Assembly (NCBI RefSeq): GCF_001625195.1
Contig: NC_054389.1
Span: forward strand, 3,282,520 to 3,346,519
Length of the DNA stretch: 64,000 nucleotides
Source of the DNA: Drechmeria coniospora
Lineage: Eukaryota > Ascomycota > Sordariomycetes > Hypocreales > Ophiocordycipitaceae
Direction of reading: 5' to 3'
In this document: in pieces, positions 11,007-22,156 of the stretch
Position numbering within the stretch: the stretch's first letter is position 1
Layout of the letters: the number at the start of each line of letters is the position of its first letter
Notes under the pieces: model-generated
Database searches by the model: none
What the model was told of the DNA's origin: nothing
Seen by the model: the letters and a program-made list of their open reading frames with translations, nothing else
Made by a program: the position numbers and the translations under genes

Positions 11007-12985
11007 TCAAGAAGCCAGGCTAAGAAACACAGCGGAAATAGCAGACTTGTCATACTTCACATATTTTCCTTTGCCTTTGTCGATTTCATGGTAACGGTCC
11101 CAGAAACGGTCGTAAAGAGGCTGCAGCTTTTGGCGGATGTCTTCTCCAAACATAGAGCGCACCTCTCTCTCCATATTATACGATCGGTGTTTAGAGACCA
11201 TGTCATCGAATGCGTTGTTGAATTGTGAGAACTTCTCTTTGATTTTGTCCTTGTCTTTGCTGCTCAATCCCTTCACAACAGAAGCAGAGTCGGCCGGTCC
11301 TGATGTCGGACGCTGAGTGCGGTTTGTATGAATGGTATCAAACAAATACACGGAAAGGTCCTTGCATATGTCCGTGTATGATGCGGTAGCCTTCTTTCTC
11401 CATTGCTCGAGGAACTCAAGGCGTAACTCTAGAAGTGAGCGAAGATCCGTATCTCGTATCGCGCGTTCAATGATGACAACGCAGTTGGCAACTAATACCC
11501 CAACGACTGATCTGCCCCTCAGCATTGTTCGCGCTTTTTGCTCTAAAGTTGAGAGAAAAGTATCGATGGTGTCGAGGCAATAATGCGCGAAAATAGCCTT
11601 TCCATCTGCGCCAACATCAAATGACGCAAGGTTTGGAATGGCATCGATGGAGCGGCCAGCTGGCGATGCGGTTGTTCTCCATCCACCATCACCGATAGAT
11701 ATCATAATGCCTGAGATCGGTCGCAAGAACTCAGCCATGGCTTGCAGACGCTGCATGATTCTCGAAACTAGAGGAATAGTTGCACCATCAGAAGGAAGGG
11801 CCTGCAGACCACCAACTTCTCGTCTAGTTTCATCGAGTAACTCGGACAGAGATAACTTAGCTGTCTCGCGAACGGGCCGCAGAGCCGCCGCGAACGACGT
11901 CTTGAGATTACCTGTTTTCGTGTCCAGATTTCCAGCCAATACTGTGAGTATCTCAGTGACTTCATACGCTAGATAGCAATCAGTCGAAAGATGGGCCTTT
12001 ATGTGCGAGTTTAGTTCCCGGATGGTCCGTGCAAGTTCGTTCAACGCAGGCTGGCATGTCGCTTGAAGCACATTACCCCTATCATCCGGGGGGAATATGC
12101 TACAAATGCTGTCATATTCGGACAGGAACATGCCTTCCATCGCCTGGGCATATGTGCTTATCCCATTCGTACCAGCTCGATAAACGGCGCCAGGATTCTT
12201 TTTCTTAGCCGTGCTGACACTGGCGGCAGCTAAATTCACCAAAGAACCGGACAAATAAGGCCCTCGAACATCGGCATATACTTTAGCAGGGGACGTCTCA
12301 TAGCCCTGCTGTGCGGAGGCTAGATACGAACAGATGACGCTGAGGCGAGACGTCTTGTCCCGTGACAAGGGAGGAAACGCCATTTCTTTGGTTATGTAAT
12401 GAAGAGGCTCGATGGAGGGAGGTGTCTCGCCACGCAGCAACTTGTCGAAGTAGAATTCGAGCTGTGTATTTCCCGACTTGATGAGGTGGACTAATTCGGT
12501 TAGTGATTGTTGGTTTGCACGCAAATTTGAGGCCTGCATGTCGGCAAAAGCTTTGCCAAGGCGTTTTATCGAAGCCAGATAATTAGATAGACCAGCCTTG
12601 TCAGGGCCAGCGCGAATGATCAGCTCCTCGTCGTCCTTGCTGTCGGCGGGGTGTCGAAGTCGTCCGATGGCAGAAAGCACGGCATCAACGTCTGCATGGC
12701 GGCTGAGCAACTAGCGAGGGAACTGTGCCACAGCAACTTGGATCCGATGGGCAGAAACTTACTATTTTCCAGTAATTGTAGCCTCCTTGTCTCGCCACTT
12801 AGGGGACCAGCAACCTCGTTTACGCTATGACCCGACGCCTCGAGGCGGCCTAGGCAAGTTTGGATTTTCCTGGTGAGCTGAGTCGTCTTATCAAGGCGCG
12901 AGTTGAGAACATCCACTTCAGCTCTCGCCTCCTCGTCCAGCGTCTGACGCGGTAAAATGCTGAGTGAGCTAACCGACATTGTCAT
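11007..12985 (-). CDS. EXO70: Exocyst complex component Exo70 (two exons)
   Basis: Exo70 is a subunit of the octameric exocyst, which tethers secretory vesicles to the plasma membrane at growth sites and binds PI(4,5)P2 and Rho GTPases. Exon 1 is 12,985-12,763 and exon 2 is 12,691-11,007. Together they give 1,908 nt, 635 residues plus TGA, close to the usual size (yeast Exo70 is 623). Exon 1 starts in-frame ATG ACA ATG and encodes an N-terminal coiled coil (DEEARAEVDVLNSRL). The splice joins LLEN to NVDAVLSAIGRL, a conserved Exo70 stretch. Further family signatures are AGLSNYLASIKRL, ADMQASNLRANQQ, IEPLHYITK, the IFAHYCLDTIDTFLSTLEQ block, THTNRTQRP-like TIHTNRTQRPTSG, and a basic C-terminus KGKGKYVKYDKSAISAV that matches the lipid-binding end. 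No stop, frameshift or RIP damage is seen. It lies alone among transposons, so it is either the resident copy under selection or a transferred duplicate. Confidence 0.96.
12692..12762 (-). other. EXO70: Intron of EXO70 (71 nt)
   Basis: The donor GTAAGT begins at 12,762 and the acceptor ...GCAG ends at 12,692, phase 1. A second possible acceptor (CTCAG) lies 10 nt upstream but would break the frame. The chosen pair restores an uninterrupted frame and a conserved Exo70 junction (LLEN-NVDAVLSAI). The size is typical of filamentous ascomycete introns. Confidence 0.88.
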
Positions 12986-13013
12986 CTGCAACGTTCGCAA
13001 ACAGAACTGTCAT
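12969..13013 (-). promoter_or_regulatory. Short upstream ORF overlapping the EXO70 start
   Basis: An ATG at 13,013 opens a 14-codon reading that ends in TAG at 12,969, past both candidate EXO70 start codons (12,985 and 12,979) and in another frame. If the mRNA 5' end lies upstream of 13,013, this uORF would compete with the main start. Transcription start is unknown, so the role is inference. Confidence 0.4.
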
Positions 13014-13178
13014 GAGTGTTTATAATGTTCGTGATAGGGATAACGGAAACCCTTAATAGGGCGGCGAAATACATGTACAATACCTACAAATGGCAATGGA
13101 GTTAGAAGGTGGGTGGGTAATGAATGCACTCATCGACAGCAAACCACCCGTTGCTAAGCGCTTGGTGCGGCCTACGGA
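12986..13178 (-). promoter_or_regulatory. Short 5' flank / promoter region of EXO70
   Basis: Only about 190 bp of non-repeat sequence separates the EXO70 start from the transposon-like end at 13,179. Its composition is balanced, with CA and TG present. No clear TATA or CCAAT box stands out. Any upstream element beyond this would now lie in transposon sequence. Confidence 0.5.
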
Positions 13179-13250
13179 GTAAGTCAGCCCCCCCCAAGAC
13201 GGGCACCCTAATTAACAATAAGGCGGCTAACTTCGAAGCCCAAAAACACA
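13179..13250 (+). repeat. Transposon-end sequence (inverted partner of 10,613-10,637)
   Basis: The first 25 bases (GTAAGTCAGCCC through AAGACGGG) match the reverse complement of 10,613-10,637 at 24 of 25 positions. The following 47 bases match 8,024-8,070 (CCCTAATTAAYAATAAG and GGCTAACTT). This is the best-preserved copy of that end. The rest of the element is missing and copia sequence follows. Confidence 0.65.
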
Positions 13251-13513
13251 CTAGGTATAGACTTAGTATTTAGGTAGCTAATTTTAGCTAGGCTATTAGT
13301 TACTTTTTACTAAATATACTAAAACTTTAGTAATATATACTTTGTTTAGTTATACTAATTAGAATTATTAGTATTAAAAATAGATTTATTATTATTATTA
13401 TATAGTAAAATAGGTTTTTAGAGACCTTTACTTATTTTAGTAAATAGACTATTTAGCTATTTAAGTTCCTAAATAGCTTTTAATAGGTTATTTAATTCTG
13501 CCTTTATAGTAGA

Positions 13514-13899
13514 TATAATAATATTATATATTGTCTTGTTATAATATTAGGCTTTACCTAATAGAGCTATGTCCTAGGATAGAGTTACGGACTACTGTAT
13601 GTAACTTATACCCTATAACTAAGTAGGTATTAGAGTATAAGTACTCTAATACTTAGTACTTTAAGTTGGAGTTCTATAGATTTCTTAATAACTATTTCCA
13701 ACTACTAAATACTAGTAGTACTAATAACTCTATAATATGTATTCGTTTTCTAGCCTACCCTATACTTTCTATTGTATAATATGCAAACTACCTATATATA
13801 TAGCCCCTTTCTTTTTGTACTTTTTTTTTTTCTTCTCCTTAGTTTAAAAATTCTATAGTCTTTATATATACTGCCTTCCTACTAGTTAGTATTGTAATA
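13514..13899 (+). mobile_element. Solo G2-type LTR, split by a second LTR
   Basis: It is flanked by a perfect 5-bp duplication GTAGA (13,509-13,513 and 13,900-13,904). Without the nested insertion it is about 180 bp and matches the 191-bp G2 LTR from TATAATAATATT to TATTGTAATA. Confidence 0.85.
13537..13737 (+). mobile_element. Nested 201-bp LTR-like insertion
   Basis: It starts TGTTATAATATTAGGC and ends CTCTATAATA, sharing both ends with the 172-bp LTR but with a different middle (GGATAGAGTTACGGACTACT). Flanks TGTCT and TGTAT differ by one base, which suggests a 5-bp duplication. It is probably a sister LTR family. Confidence 0.6.
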
Positions 13900-14178
13900 G
13901 TAGAAAGAGTAATAGTATTAGCCCTTTTTGAATTTTAGTAAATTAGTCTACTTACTAAAACAGAAAAAATTTATAGGTAGACTTAAAGGAGTTTAAGTTA
14001 CCTATAAAATTACTATTAGAAAATTTAAATAAAGTAGGTACTAAAGACTAAGACTAATAGTAAATAGCTATATTTATAATTACTTTTAAATATAAAAAAC
14101 TTTTACTATAAATTTATTCCTAATTTTATAAGCCTTATAGAACTACTTATAGCCCTTATAGGAAGGGGTATACTATTG

Positions 14179-14369
14179 TATAACGATATTGTATATTGTA
14201 TTCTTCTTTTAGCCTACCCTATACTCTTTATTATATAATGCGCGGACTACCTATATATATAGCCCCTTCCTCTTTATACTTACTATTTTTTTTCTTTTTT
14301 CTTTTTCCTTAGTTCGAAAATTCTATAGTTTTTATATATACTACCTTCCTATTAGTTAGCGTTATAATA
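14179..14369 (+). repeat. 5' LTR of G2 (about 191 bp)
   Basis: It starts TATAACGATATTG (TG to TA at the second base) and ends GTTATAATA. It matches the 3' LTR at 20,472-20,662 in length and order. Confidence 0.85.
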
Positions 14370-15415
14370 TTATTTTCGAACTCTATTGGCCTACCCCTAA
14401 GATAATTATTTAGCTAAACCCTAAGTCTAATAGAATGTTAGGCCCTATTAATTATACTACTTACTCGGCTGTTACCTAAAGCCTTAACTTAATACTACCC
14501 TTAGAATAACTAAGTAGTTCTACCTTAAGCTCCAACCTAGCTCTACTTAAAATTATTACCTTACTCTAAGTATACTTATAATAGCTCAAAGGAATAAGTA
14601 AAGCTTCCCCTACCTCTACCCTTAAACTAATACCTTTTGCTACTATAGCTCCTACCGCCCGCCTTATACTATACCTAACCTTATTTAATAGTAACTTAGT
14701 CCTTTTTTCTTCTTAATTACTAAAAATTAAGGCTAAAATTAAATATAAAGGTACCTCTATTAGTAATAATAAAGCCTAATTCTATTATATTTTCGGCCGA
14801 CTAGAACTAAAACCTAAAAAGATTCTAGCCGCTTAGTTAAAGTATAAGCAGAAAATAAGTAAATTTAACTACTAAAAGATTATTTAGTAATTAAATATAA
14901 TTTATAGTAACTTAAACTAAGCTAAGAAAGCCCTTAAGAAACTATTATAGCTCTACTAAACCGTTATATTTATAAAGTTCATTCCTATTTTCGAAAGTAT
15001 ATTACTTAAAGTTAGTAGCCCTAACTAGCCCGAAGCCGTTAAGATTAATTACCTTAAAACTGCCCTTTTTAATAACCTTTGCTAGGTACTACTTCTTAAT
15101 TTTAATCTCTTATATAATAACTTTTATTCCTTTACTCGCTAAGTTAGTACTATTACTAACCGTTTTAAGTCCCTAATATATTACTTATCCTACTACCCTA
15201 CTAACTATTATACCGAAGGGGTAAAGATAGCTACTACTACTTAGTAAGCCGACCTTACCGAGCCCGCCTGTATTTAATAAGCTAACCTTACCGAGAGAAA
15301 TAAATACCTTTACGGGTAATAAGTTAATCTTACTAAAGGTAATAAACTCCTTTATAGTAAATAAGCCTAATATATTTTAGCTATAGAACTTAGCTGCTAA
15401 AGGTAAAAGGGGGTT

Positions 15416-15457
15416 TACTTTTATTACGTAAGAAAGGGCTACTATACGTAAATCTAC
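15416..15457 (+). pseudogene. G2 zinc-knuckle relic, all four ligands Tyr
   Basis: The frame reads YFYYVRKGYYT, stop, IY. The four Tyr sit exactly at the spacing C-x2-C-x4-H-x4-C of a retroelement zinc knuckle. TGC to TAC and CAC to TAC are both RIP-type changes, so the ancestor was probably CCHC. That reconstruction is inference from spacing and context. Confidence 0.6.
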
Positions 15458-18400
15458 TTACTTTTACTACCTATCTTACTATAAAGATAAAATATAACCC
15501 CTAAAATCTAAGCGCTATAGGATATCCCTATAGGTAGCATTAAAGGATATAGTAAAAAGAATACTATTTTAGATTAGGGAAATAAGTAGGCTTTAAAGAA
15601 AGTTATTCTTTAAGCCTATTAAACGAAATAAGCTTAATCTTTCTTCCTTTTTTAATTCTTATAATAGTTAATTCGATTTATTATACTAAAAAGACCCTTA
15701 TAAATATAGGCTTAACTATTTATATATTTATTAATAGTACTTTTATAGAGAAAGCCTAATTAATATATATTCCTATTTCCCCCTAAGACCTATAAGGCTT
15801 TTAGAACTATCCTATTACCTAAATATTTAAAATAACCTATACTAAGATTAATATAAAGGGCTACTTTTAAGATATCTTCCTTTATATTATCCTATACTAG
15901 TACTATAATTTTATCCTTAGCCTTAAACGGATATAATGCTAAGATATTATTATCTTACTTACTAAATAATAGCTTTATATTAAGTCTTTTAATACTTAGG
16001 TTTAAAACCTTACCTATTACTATTATTAAAAACCCTTATACCCTATATAGTAAATTTAATAAATTTATAGTAACTCTTTTTCGGCTTATACTTAATACTA
16101 AAGAAAAGACTCTTTAATTTAAATCTTTACTACCTCCCTAGCCGATATTAAAAAGGCCCTTTAGCCTAAAATTACTAGTAACCCTTATACTATACTTTTA
16201 GTATACTACTATAACTTTTTTTCCCTTTTTAGCTATTAGTAAGCCGATAAGCTTTTACCCCTTAAAGGCTACCTAAACTATAGTATCCCCTTAGAGAAAG
16301 ATAAGGCTAGCCTTAAAAAATAACTACCTTAGGGCCCCCTTTATACTATATTATAAGAAGAACTACTTATTCTCCGAAAAATATTATATAAACTACTAAA
16401 TAAAAGATTTATTTATATTAGTAGTTCCCTAGCTATTACCTTAGTTCTTTTTACTAAGAAACCTAAAGGTAGCTTTTGCTTTTATATTAACTATAAAGGA
16501 CTTAATACTATTATAATTAAGGACTACTTCCCCCTTCCTCTTATTTAAAAGACCCTTTACTAAGTCTTTTAAGCCTAATAGCTTATAAAACTTAATATTA
16601 TTTTAGCGTTTTACTACCTATAGGTTAAAGAAGGTAATAAGTAGAAAACTACTTTTTATATTTAATTTAGCCTCTTTAAGTAGCTTATTACCCTATTTAA
16701 ACTAACCTTTACCCTTACTACTTTTTAGTAGTATATTAACTATATACTTTATAAATACCTTAATATCTTTTACTCTATATATATAAATAATATACTTATT
16801 TACTTCTTAGGGTCCCTTTAGGACTATTATTATAAGGTCCGGTAGATTCTTAGTAAACTCTAAGAAGCTAGCCTTTAAGTTAATATTAATAAATATACTT
16901 TTAAAACTATAAAGGTTAAATACCTTAGTATAATTCTTATAGCTAGCTAAGGTATTAAGATAGATTCCAATAAGGTTAAGGCAATCTATAACTAAGTACT
17001 ACCTACTATAGTTAAGGGGGTCTATAGCTTTTTAGGCTTTATAAACTTTTACTAGTAATTTATTAATAGCTATAGCCGCTTAGTAAAACCTCTTACTACC
17101 CTTACTAAAAAATTAATATTTATTTTTTTTCTTTTCCCCTTAGCTAAAGAAGTATTTAATATACTTAAGAACCTTTTTACCTTTTACCCTATTCTTACTG
17201 CCTTTAACTATACCTATAAAACGGTACTTAAAGTTAATACCTTTAGATATTATATTAATAGGGTACTTTTATAATATAATAATAATAAGGTACTATAACT
17301 AATAGTATACTTTTCTACCTATATATCTTTAGCTAAAGCTAACTATACTATTTATAATAAGGAGCTCCTTACTATTATTAAATACCTTTCCGAATAGAAT
17401 ACCGAACTTTATAGCCTAAATAGCTAATTTAAAATCCTTACTAACTACTTAAGCCTTAAGGCCTTCCGCTAGACCTACTACCTTAACGAATACTAATTCT
17501 ATTAGGCTAATAAACTCTCCTAATATAACTTTACTATTTACTTTTGCCTTAGGAGGCTAAATAGTAAATTTAATATACTCTCTTAATATAAGTAGGATAT
17601 ACCCTACTCCCCTAAAGACCTATAGTATTAAGGTTATAATACTATACTCCTTTTGGATTATCTCTTTACTATAACCTATACCCTTAAACCTACTTTAATC
17701 CCCTTACTGTTTACCGATATAATACTAACCGACCTTTAGAATTTAGCCCTTACTATTAATACTAATTACTAAAAGGCCCAAGAGGCTATAGCCTAAGGCT
17801 AATTAAAATAGCCCCCGACCCTATACCTTAGAATCTAACTCTCTAAATACAATCTTAATCTAAAAGGCCGCCTTTACTACTATAAATATATATAGATCCC
17901 TTATTCTAAACCGCTTTATACTTACCTTATATAAGATATATATAATACCTTCCTTTCGGGCTACTTAGGTAAGGGTACTACTACTACCTTAGTTTTAAGA
18001 TAGCTCTTTTAGCTAAATTATAGTACTTTTACCTACCGCTTTATTTAGAATTACTAATTATATAGTAGTAAGCTTATCTAAAGGGAATAATACTAAGGCC
18101 TCCTTAAGCTACTCCCTATCCCTAACTATATTTAGTCTAAAATCTCTATAGATTTTATTATAGATCTTCCCTTATCCTATAGGTTTAGTACCCTCCTTAT
18201 TATTACTAACTAACTTTCTAAAGGTATTCTCCTTATTTTAATAAATTACTACTATACTAAAGATATTATATAAGTCTTCCTTACTTACTATATCCCCTAC
18301 TATATACTACTAGTAGCTATTATTTCTAATTATAGCCCTTAATTTATTAACGCCCTTTAAAAATACCTCTATAACCTCCTTTAGATAACTTATAGGCTCT

Positions 18401-19585
18401 TTATAGTATACTACCTAAAAATAAATAGAGTAACTAAACGAGCTAATTAATAAGTTAAGGACTACCTTTATACCTTTTGCTCTATTACCTAAAATAATTA
18501 GGCTACCTTACTCCCTAGGGCTGCCCTAGCTATTAATAATTATTTAACCTTAGCTTTTAGGATAAGCTTATTCTTTCTCTCCTATAAGTATAACCTTAAC
18601 CTTACCTAACTTATCGACTAACTCCTTACTCCCTCTACTTACTAATCCCCTATAGCCTAAGCCGAAACTATTACCTATAAGCTTTACTAAAGTATCGAAT
18701 AGGCCTAAGTAGCTATAGCTACTATATAAAATACCTAATAATACTATACTAATCGGTCCTACCTATTAGTAGATAACTTTTAAGTTAGTAACTATATATA
18801 GCTTTCCCTTTGTAATATTAAAACGACTTAGCCGTATAAGAAACTTAATTAAAAGAATAGCCTTTACTAAGTTATTACCCTAGTAGGTTCTTATATATAC
18901 CGACTTAATACCCCTCTTAGTATATACCCTATATTCTATACCTACCTACTTTATTAAGCAATATCGGACCCCCTCCTATCCTAATAGTTAGTCGACTTCT
19001 AACCGCCTCCTATTACTAGTAAGAATAGTACTAATAAATACGCTATTAACTATATTAGTAACGTTAAATACTACTAAGGAGCCCTATACTGCGCCTTAGT
19101 CTACTAAACGGGCTATACTATTCCAACGTAGGAGCTAATATCGGCTATTAAAGATATAGTCGCTTAGGATAATTTCTTATGCAATAACCTAGTACTACTT
19201 AAGTTATAGCCTATTTCTCTATAGTAGTAAAACTTAGCTCTAAGTATAAATATAGCCTAAGCCCTTACTCCTACTACCGCCCTAGCTAGGGTTTTAGTTC
19301 CCTAGAGTAAACAAATCCGCCCTAAGAGGAGGGCTCTTTACACCGCTTTAACTATTATAGTATCTATAACGCTTAGTCTCCCCCTAATACCCTACAGTAT
19401 AACCCGTAGGACCTATAGGTAGGCAATAAGGAACCCCTACTACCTACCTACCTTCCCTATTATATTGTAATACTAAAGCGTTTGATTTTACAAAGGCTAG
19501 CGCCTAAAGTAATCCCCTTGTAAGTAAAACTAAAGCCTATAAGCCTATTTAAAAAGCTATATTACAGGCGCCTTAAGATATAGTA

Positions 19586-20195
19586 TATCTACCCCTAGGT
19601 ACCCTCTATTACCCTTAGTAGTCTCTATTACCCCCGGTACCCTCTATTACCCTAGTACCCTATTACCCCTAGTACCTTTTAACGCCCTCTAGTACCTTTA
19701 GGTACCCCTAGTGCCCTCTATTACCCCTAGTGCCTTTTATTACCCTTAGTAGTCTTTATTGCCCCTAGTACCCTTTATTACCCTAGTAGTCCCTATTACC
19801 CTTAGTGCCTTCTAACGCCCTTTAGTACCTTCGGGTACCCTTAGTGCCCTCTATTACCCCTAGTGCCTTTTATTACCCCTAGTAGTCTCTATTGCCCCTA
19901 GTGCCCTCTATTACCCTAGTAGTCTCTATTACCCCTAGTACCTTCTAATACCCTTTAGTACCTTCTAGTACCCCCGGGTACCCTTTATTACCCCTAGTAG
20001 TCTCTAGGGCCTTCTAGCGCCCTTTAGTACCTTTAGGTACCCCTAGTGCCCTCTGTTACCCTTAGTGCCTTCTATTACCCCTAGTAGTCTCTATTGCCCC
20101 TAGTACCCTTTATTACCCTAGTAGTCTCTAGCGCCTTCTAGCGCCCTCTAATGCCCTCTAGCGCCCTCCGGTACTTTCTAGCGCCGCTAGTTAAT
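19586..20195. repeat. Degenerate minisatellite in the 3' region of G2
   Basis: About 600 bp are built from repeated short phrases such as CTATTACCCCTAGTAGTCT, GCCCTCTAGTACC and TTAGGTACCCCTAGT, in units of roughly 20 bp that alternate irregularly. It lies between the integrase end and the 3' LTR. No reading frame is kept across it. Confidence 0.8.
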
Positions 20196-20471
20196 CGAAC
20201 CAACCCCCTTATATACCTACTAACTCTATTAGTAGCCCGGCTATACTAGATATAGCTTATTAGCTACTTTTAATTTTCCGTAAAATTTATTTATATAGCA
20301 AAATAAAAAAATTAACTTACGGCCACTAAACGCCCTCCCTCAAACTACCTTACACCTACCCTATACTCTAATTACTAACCTACCTACCCTATACCCTAAG
20401 TTCAACCTACCCTATACCTACCCTATACCCCCTATTTCTCCAACCCGCCTATACCCAAAGGAGGGGGGTAT

Positions 20472-20662
20472 TATAACAATATTGTATATTGTACTCTTCT
20501 TCTAGCCTACCCTATACTCTTTATTACGTAATACGCAGACTACCTATATATATAGCCCCTTCCTTTCCGCACTTACTGTTTTCTTTCTCTTTTCTTCTTC
20601 CTTAGTTCGAAAATTCTATAGTCTTTGCATATACTGCCTTCCTGCTAGTCAGCGTCGTAACA
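20472..20662 (+). repeat. 3' LTR of G2 (191 bp)
   Basis: It is less mutated than the 5' copy: TTTGCATATACTGCC and CAGCGTCGTAACA are kept at the end. It is followed by ATTGT and then by gypsy G1 sequence that continues the frame left at 14,178. Confidence 0.88.
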
Positions 20663-21459
20663 ATTGTACTAAGGACCTAAAGAAAATATAGCCTTTTAAT
20701 CCTTTAAGTATACCTTTTTATTATACTTAATCCTAATATAATAGGACCTAAATAGGAAGACTTTCGTTAAAACTAATTACTTAGGTAAGGTACTAAGTAG
20801 ATAACTTTTATAAATTAATAGTAAGGGGGTTTTATAACTAATAGCCTACTACTTAGCTAAACTTATACTAATAGAAAGGAATTATATAATCTATAATAAG
20901 GAACTCCTAGTAGTTATTAGCTATCTTAAGGTATAGTTAGTAGACCTATAAGGTATTATAGAACTATTTACTATTTTAATAGACTATAAGAACCTTAAAT
21001 ACTTTACTAAACTATAGGAGATATTAAAATAATAGGTATAGTAGGCAGAAGTCCTTATAAACTTTAATTACTTACTATAGTATAGATTGGGCTTATAAGT
21101 ATAACGGCTAAATATACTCTTGTATTAAGAATAGGATAAGGAAAACGTATTATACCTAGAATAAATACTTTAGCTAGTATTAATCTCTATACTATAGAAG
21201 GTACCTAAAGGCTAACCCGTATAAGAAGGTCCTAATACCTAAGATATAGCTATTATAAATATAGGGATAAACTAGGCCTAGGCCGGCTATAAAGTACTAA
21301 GTACCTAAGATATAATAGCTATAGATATAGGGGTAGACTAGGCCTATTTAGAGATAGAAAGGGGATAAGGAACTATTAATATATTCTAACTACTCCTAGT
21401 AGTATAGGGATAGATAGGGAGGGAGATACTATTTCTATAGGATATACTAACTAACTAAC

Positions 21460-22156
21460 TCTTGCAATTTGGTGCGCAAGAGGAGGGGGTAGTAGAAGTA
21501 TATCGTACGGACTAGGGAATCAATCAAGCTGTTAGTAACAGTATAAGGGGTACTAGTTAGTAACTAGGCAAGAGTGTACAATTAATAGTACCGAATTATA
21601 TAAACGAATGCAATTATTCTTCTACCTAAAGTGCAAGGGAAGTACGGCTATTTATACCTATAGAGTAGTACTGTGTAGGTCCAGATTGTAGCTGTATAGT
21701 TATACTATAGTTTGATTGCCCGTTTAGTTGTACAATAGTTTGATTGCCTATTTAGTCGTATAATAGTTTGATTGCCGTTTCGGTTGCATAATGGTTTAAT
21801 TGCTGTTTCGGTCGCACAATAGTTTAATTACCCGCAGTAGTACTGTAGGCTGGCAATAGCTTATAGCGACTAGGAGAGCAGCAATTATTATTCCGATCAA
21901 TTGGCTCCTGTAATAGACTGGCTGCTATATATACAAGTTGTATTATAGTAGTAAGTTGGCCGGTAGTAGTACTACTATTAGTCGTTCCGAGTAGTAGCTC
22001 GGAGAAGTAGTATATTATATACTATTAGTCAACTCGGTATACTTACTAATACTCGCAGTATAGTATAGTATCTTTACTAGTAGTAGTACTACTAGTAACA
22101 ATAGGATAGTATCCTATTTAGGTAGTCTTACTAGTATAAATACTAGTATTTTAATA
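21460..22156 (-). mobile_element. Solo copia LTR (697 bp)
   Basis: A perfect duplication CTAAC flanks it (21,455-21,459 and 22,157-22,161). It starts TCTTGCAATTTGG and ends TAGTATTTTAATA on the plus strand. It is related to the 584-bp solo LTR at 917 at both ends but has a longer, different middle. The middle repeats GTTTGATTGCC-type phrases (21,715-21,830). Confidence 0.88.

Larger units (their letters stand above)
13251..14100 (-). mobile_element. Copia pol 3' scrap, RIP-degraded
   Basis: Sequence at 13,260-13,513 and 13,900-14,100 matches, in the same order, the RNase H and C-terminal pol part of copia copy A (about 49,745-50,200), heavily changed by RIP. It is interrupted by a 191-bp type LTR. 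Its right end overlaps in content with the start of copia D at 25,695, so the two are not simply halves of one copy. Confidence 0.75.
14179..20662 (+). mobile_element. Complete Ty3/gypsy element, family G2, RIP-dead
   Basis: LTRs of about 191 bp lie at 14,179-14,369 and 20,472-20,662, with ATTGT duplicated at 14,175-14,179 and 20,663-20,667 (one base is ambiguous at the left border). A polypurine run (GAGGGGGG) precedes the 3' LTR. In order: gag-like sequence (about 14,740-15,400), a zinc knuckle whose four ligands are all Tyr codons (15,416-15,457), RT (KRFIYISSSLAITLVLFTKKP near 16,395, then FYINYKGLN) with the catalytic box YINN (16,780-16,791), RNase H (near 17,340), and integrase (LLKLLPIPN, ISIDFIIDLPLS near 18,080-18,180). 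The integrase wording resembles Tf1/sushi-type chromoviruses. TAG/TAA stops throughout. Confidence 0.88.

Noticed and set aside
11332..11976. Plus-strand ORFs of 83 and 112 codons opposite EXO70 exon 2
   Set aside because: They are shadows of the well-supported EXO70 frame, with no recognisable domain.
12620..12762. Continuation of EXO70 exon 1 past the splice donor
   Set aside because: The reading beyond LLEN (SKFLPIGSKLLW...) is not Exo70-like. The GTAAGT donor and GCAG acceptor restore the conserved frame.
8002..13250. EXO70 plus flanks as one large composite transposon
   Set aside because: The left and right ends face the gene in a way that fits two separate insertions at least as well, and no target duplication outside them could be found, so it is kept only as a hypothesis.
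19586..20195. CCCTA-rich repeats considered as interstitial telomere
   Set aside because: The phrases are TTACCCCTAGT and GCCCTCTAGT in mixed order, not a regular TTAGGG/CCCTAA array.
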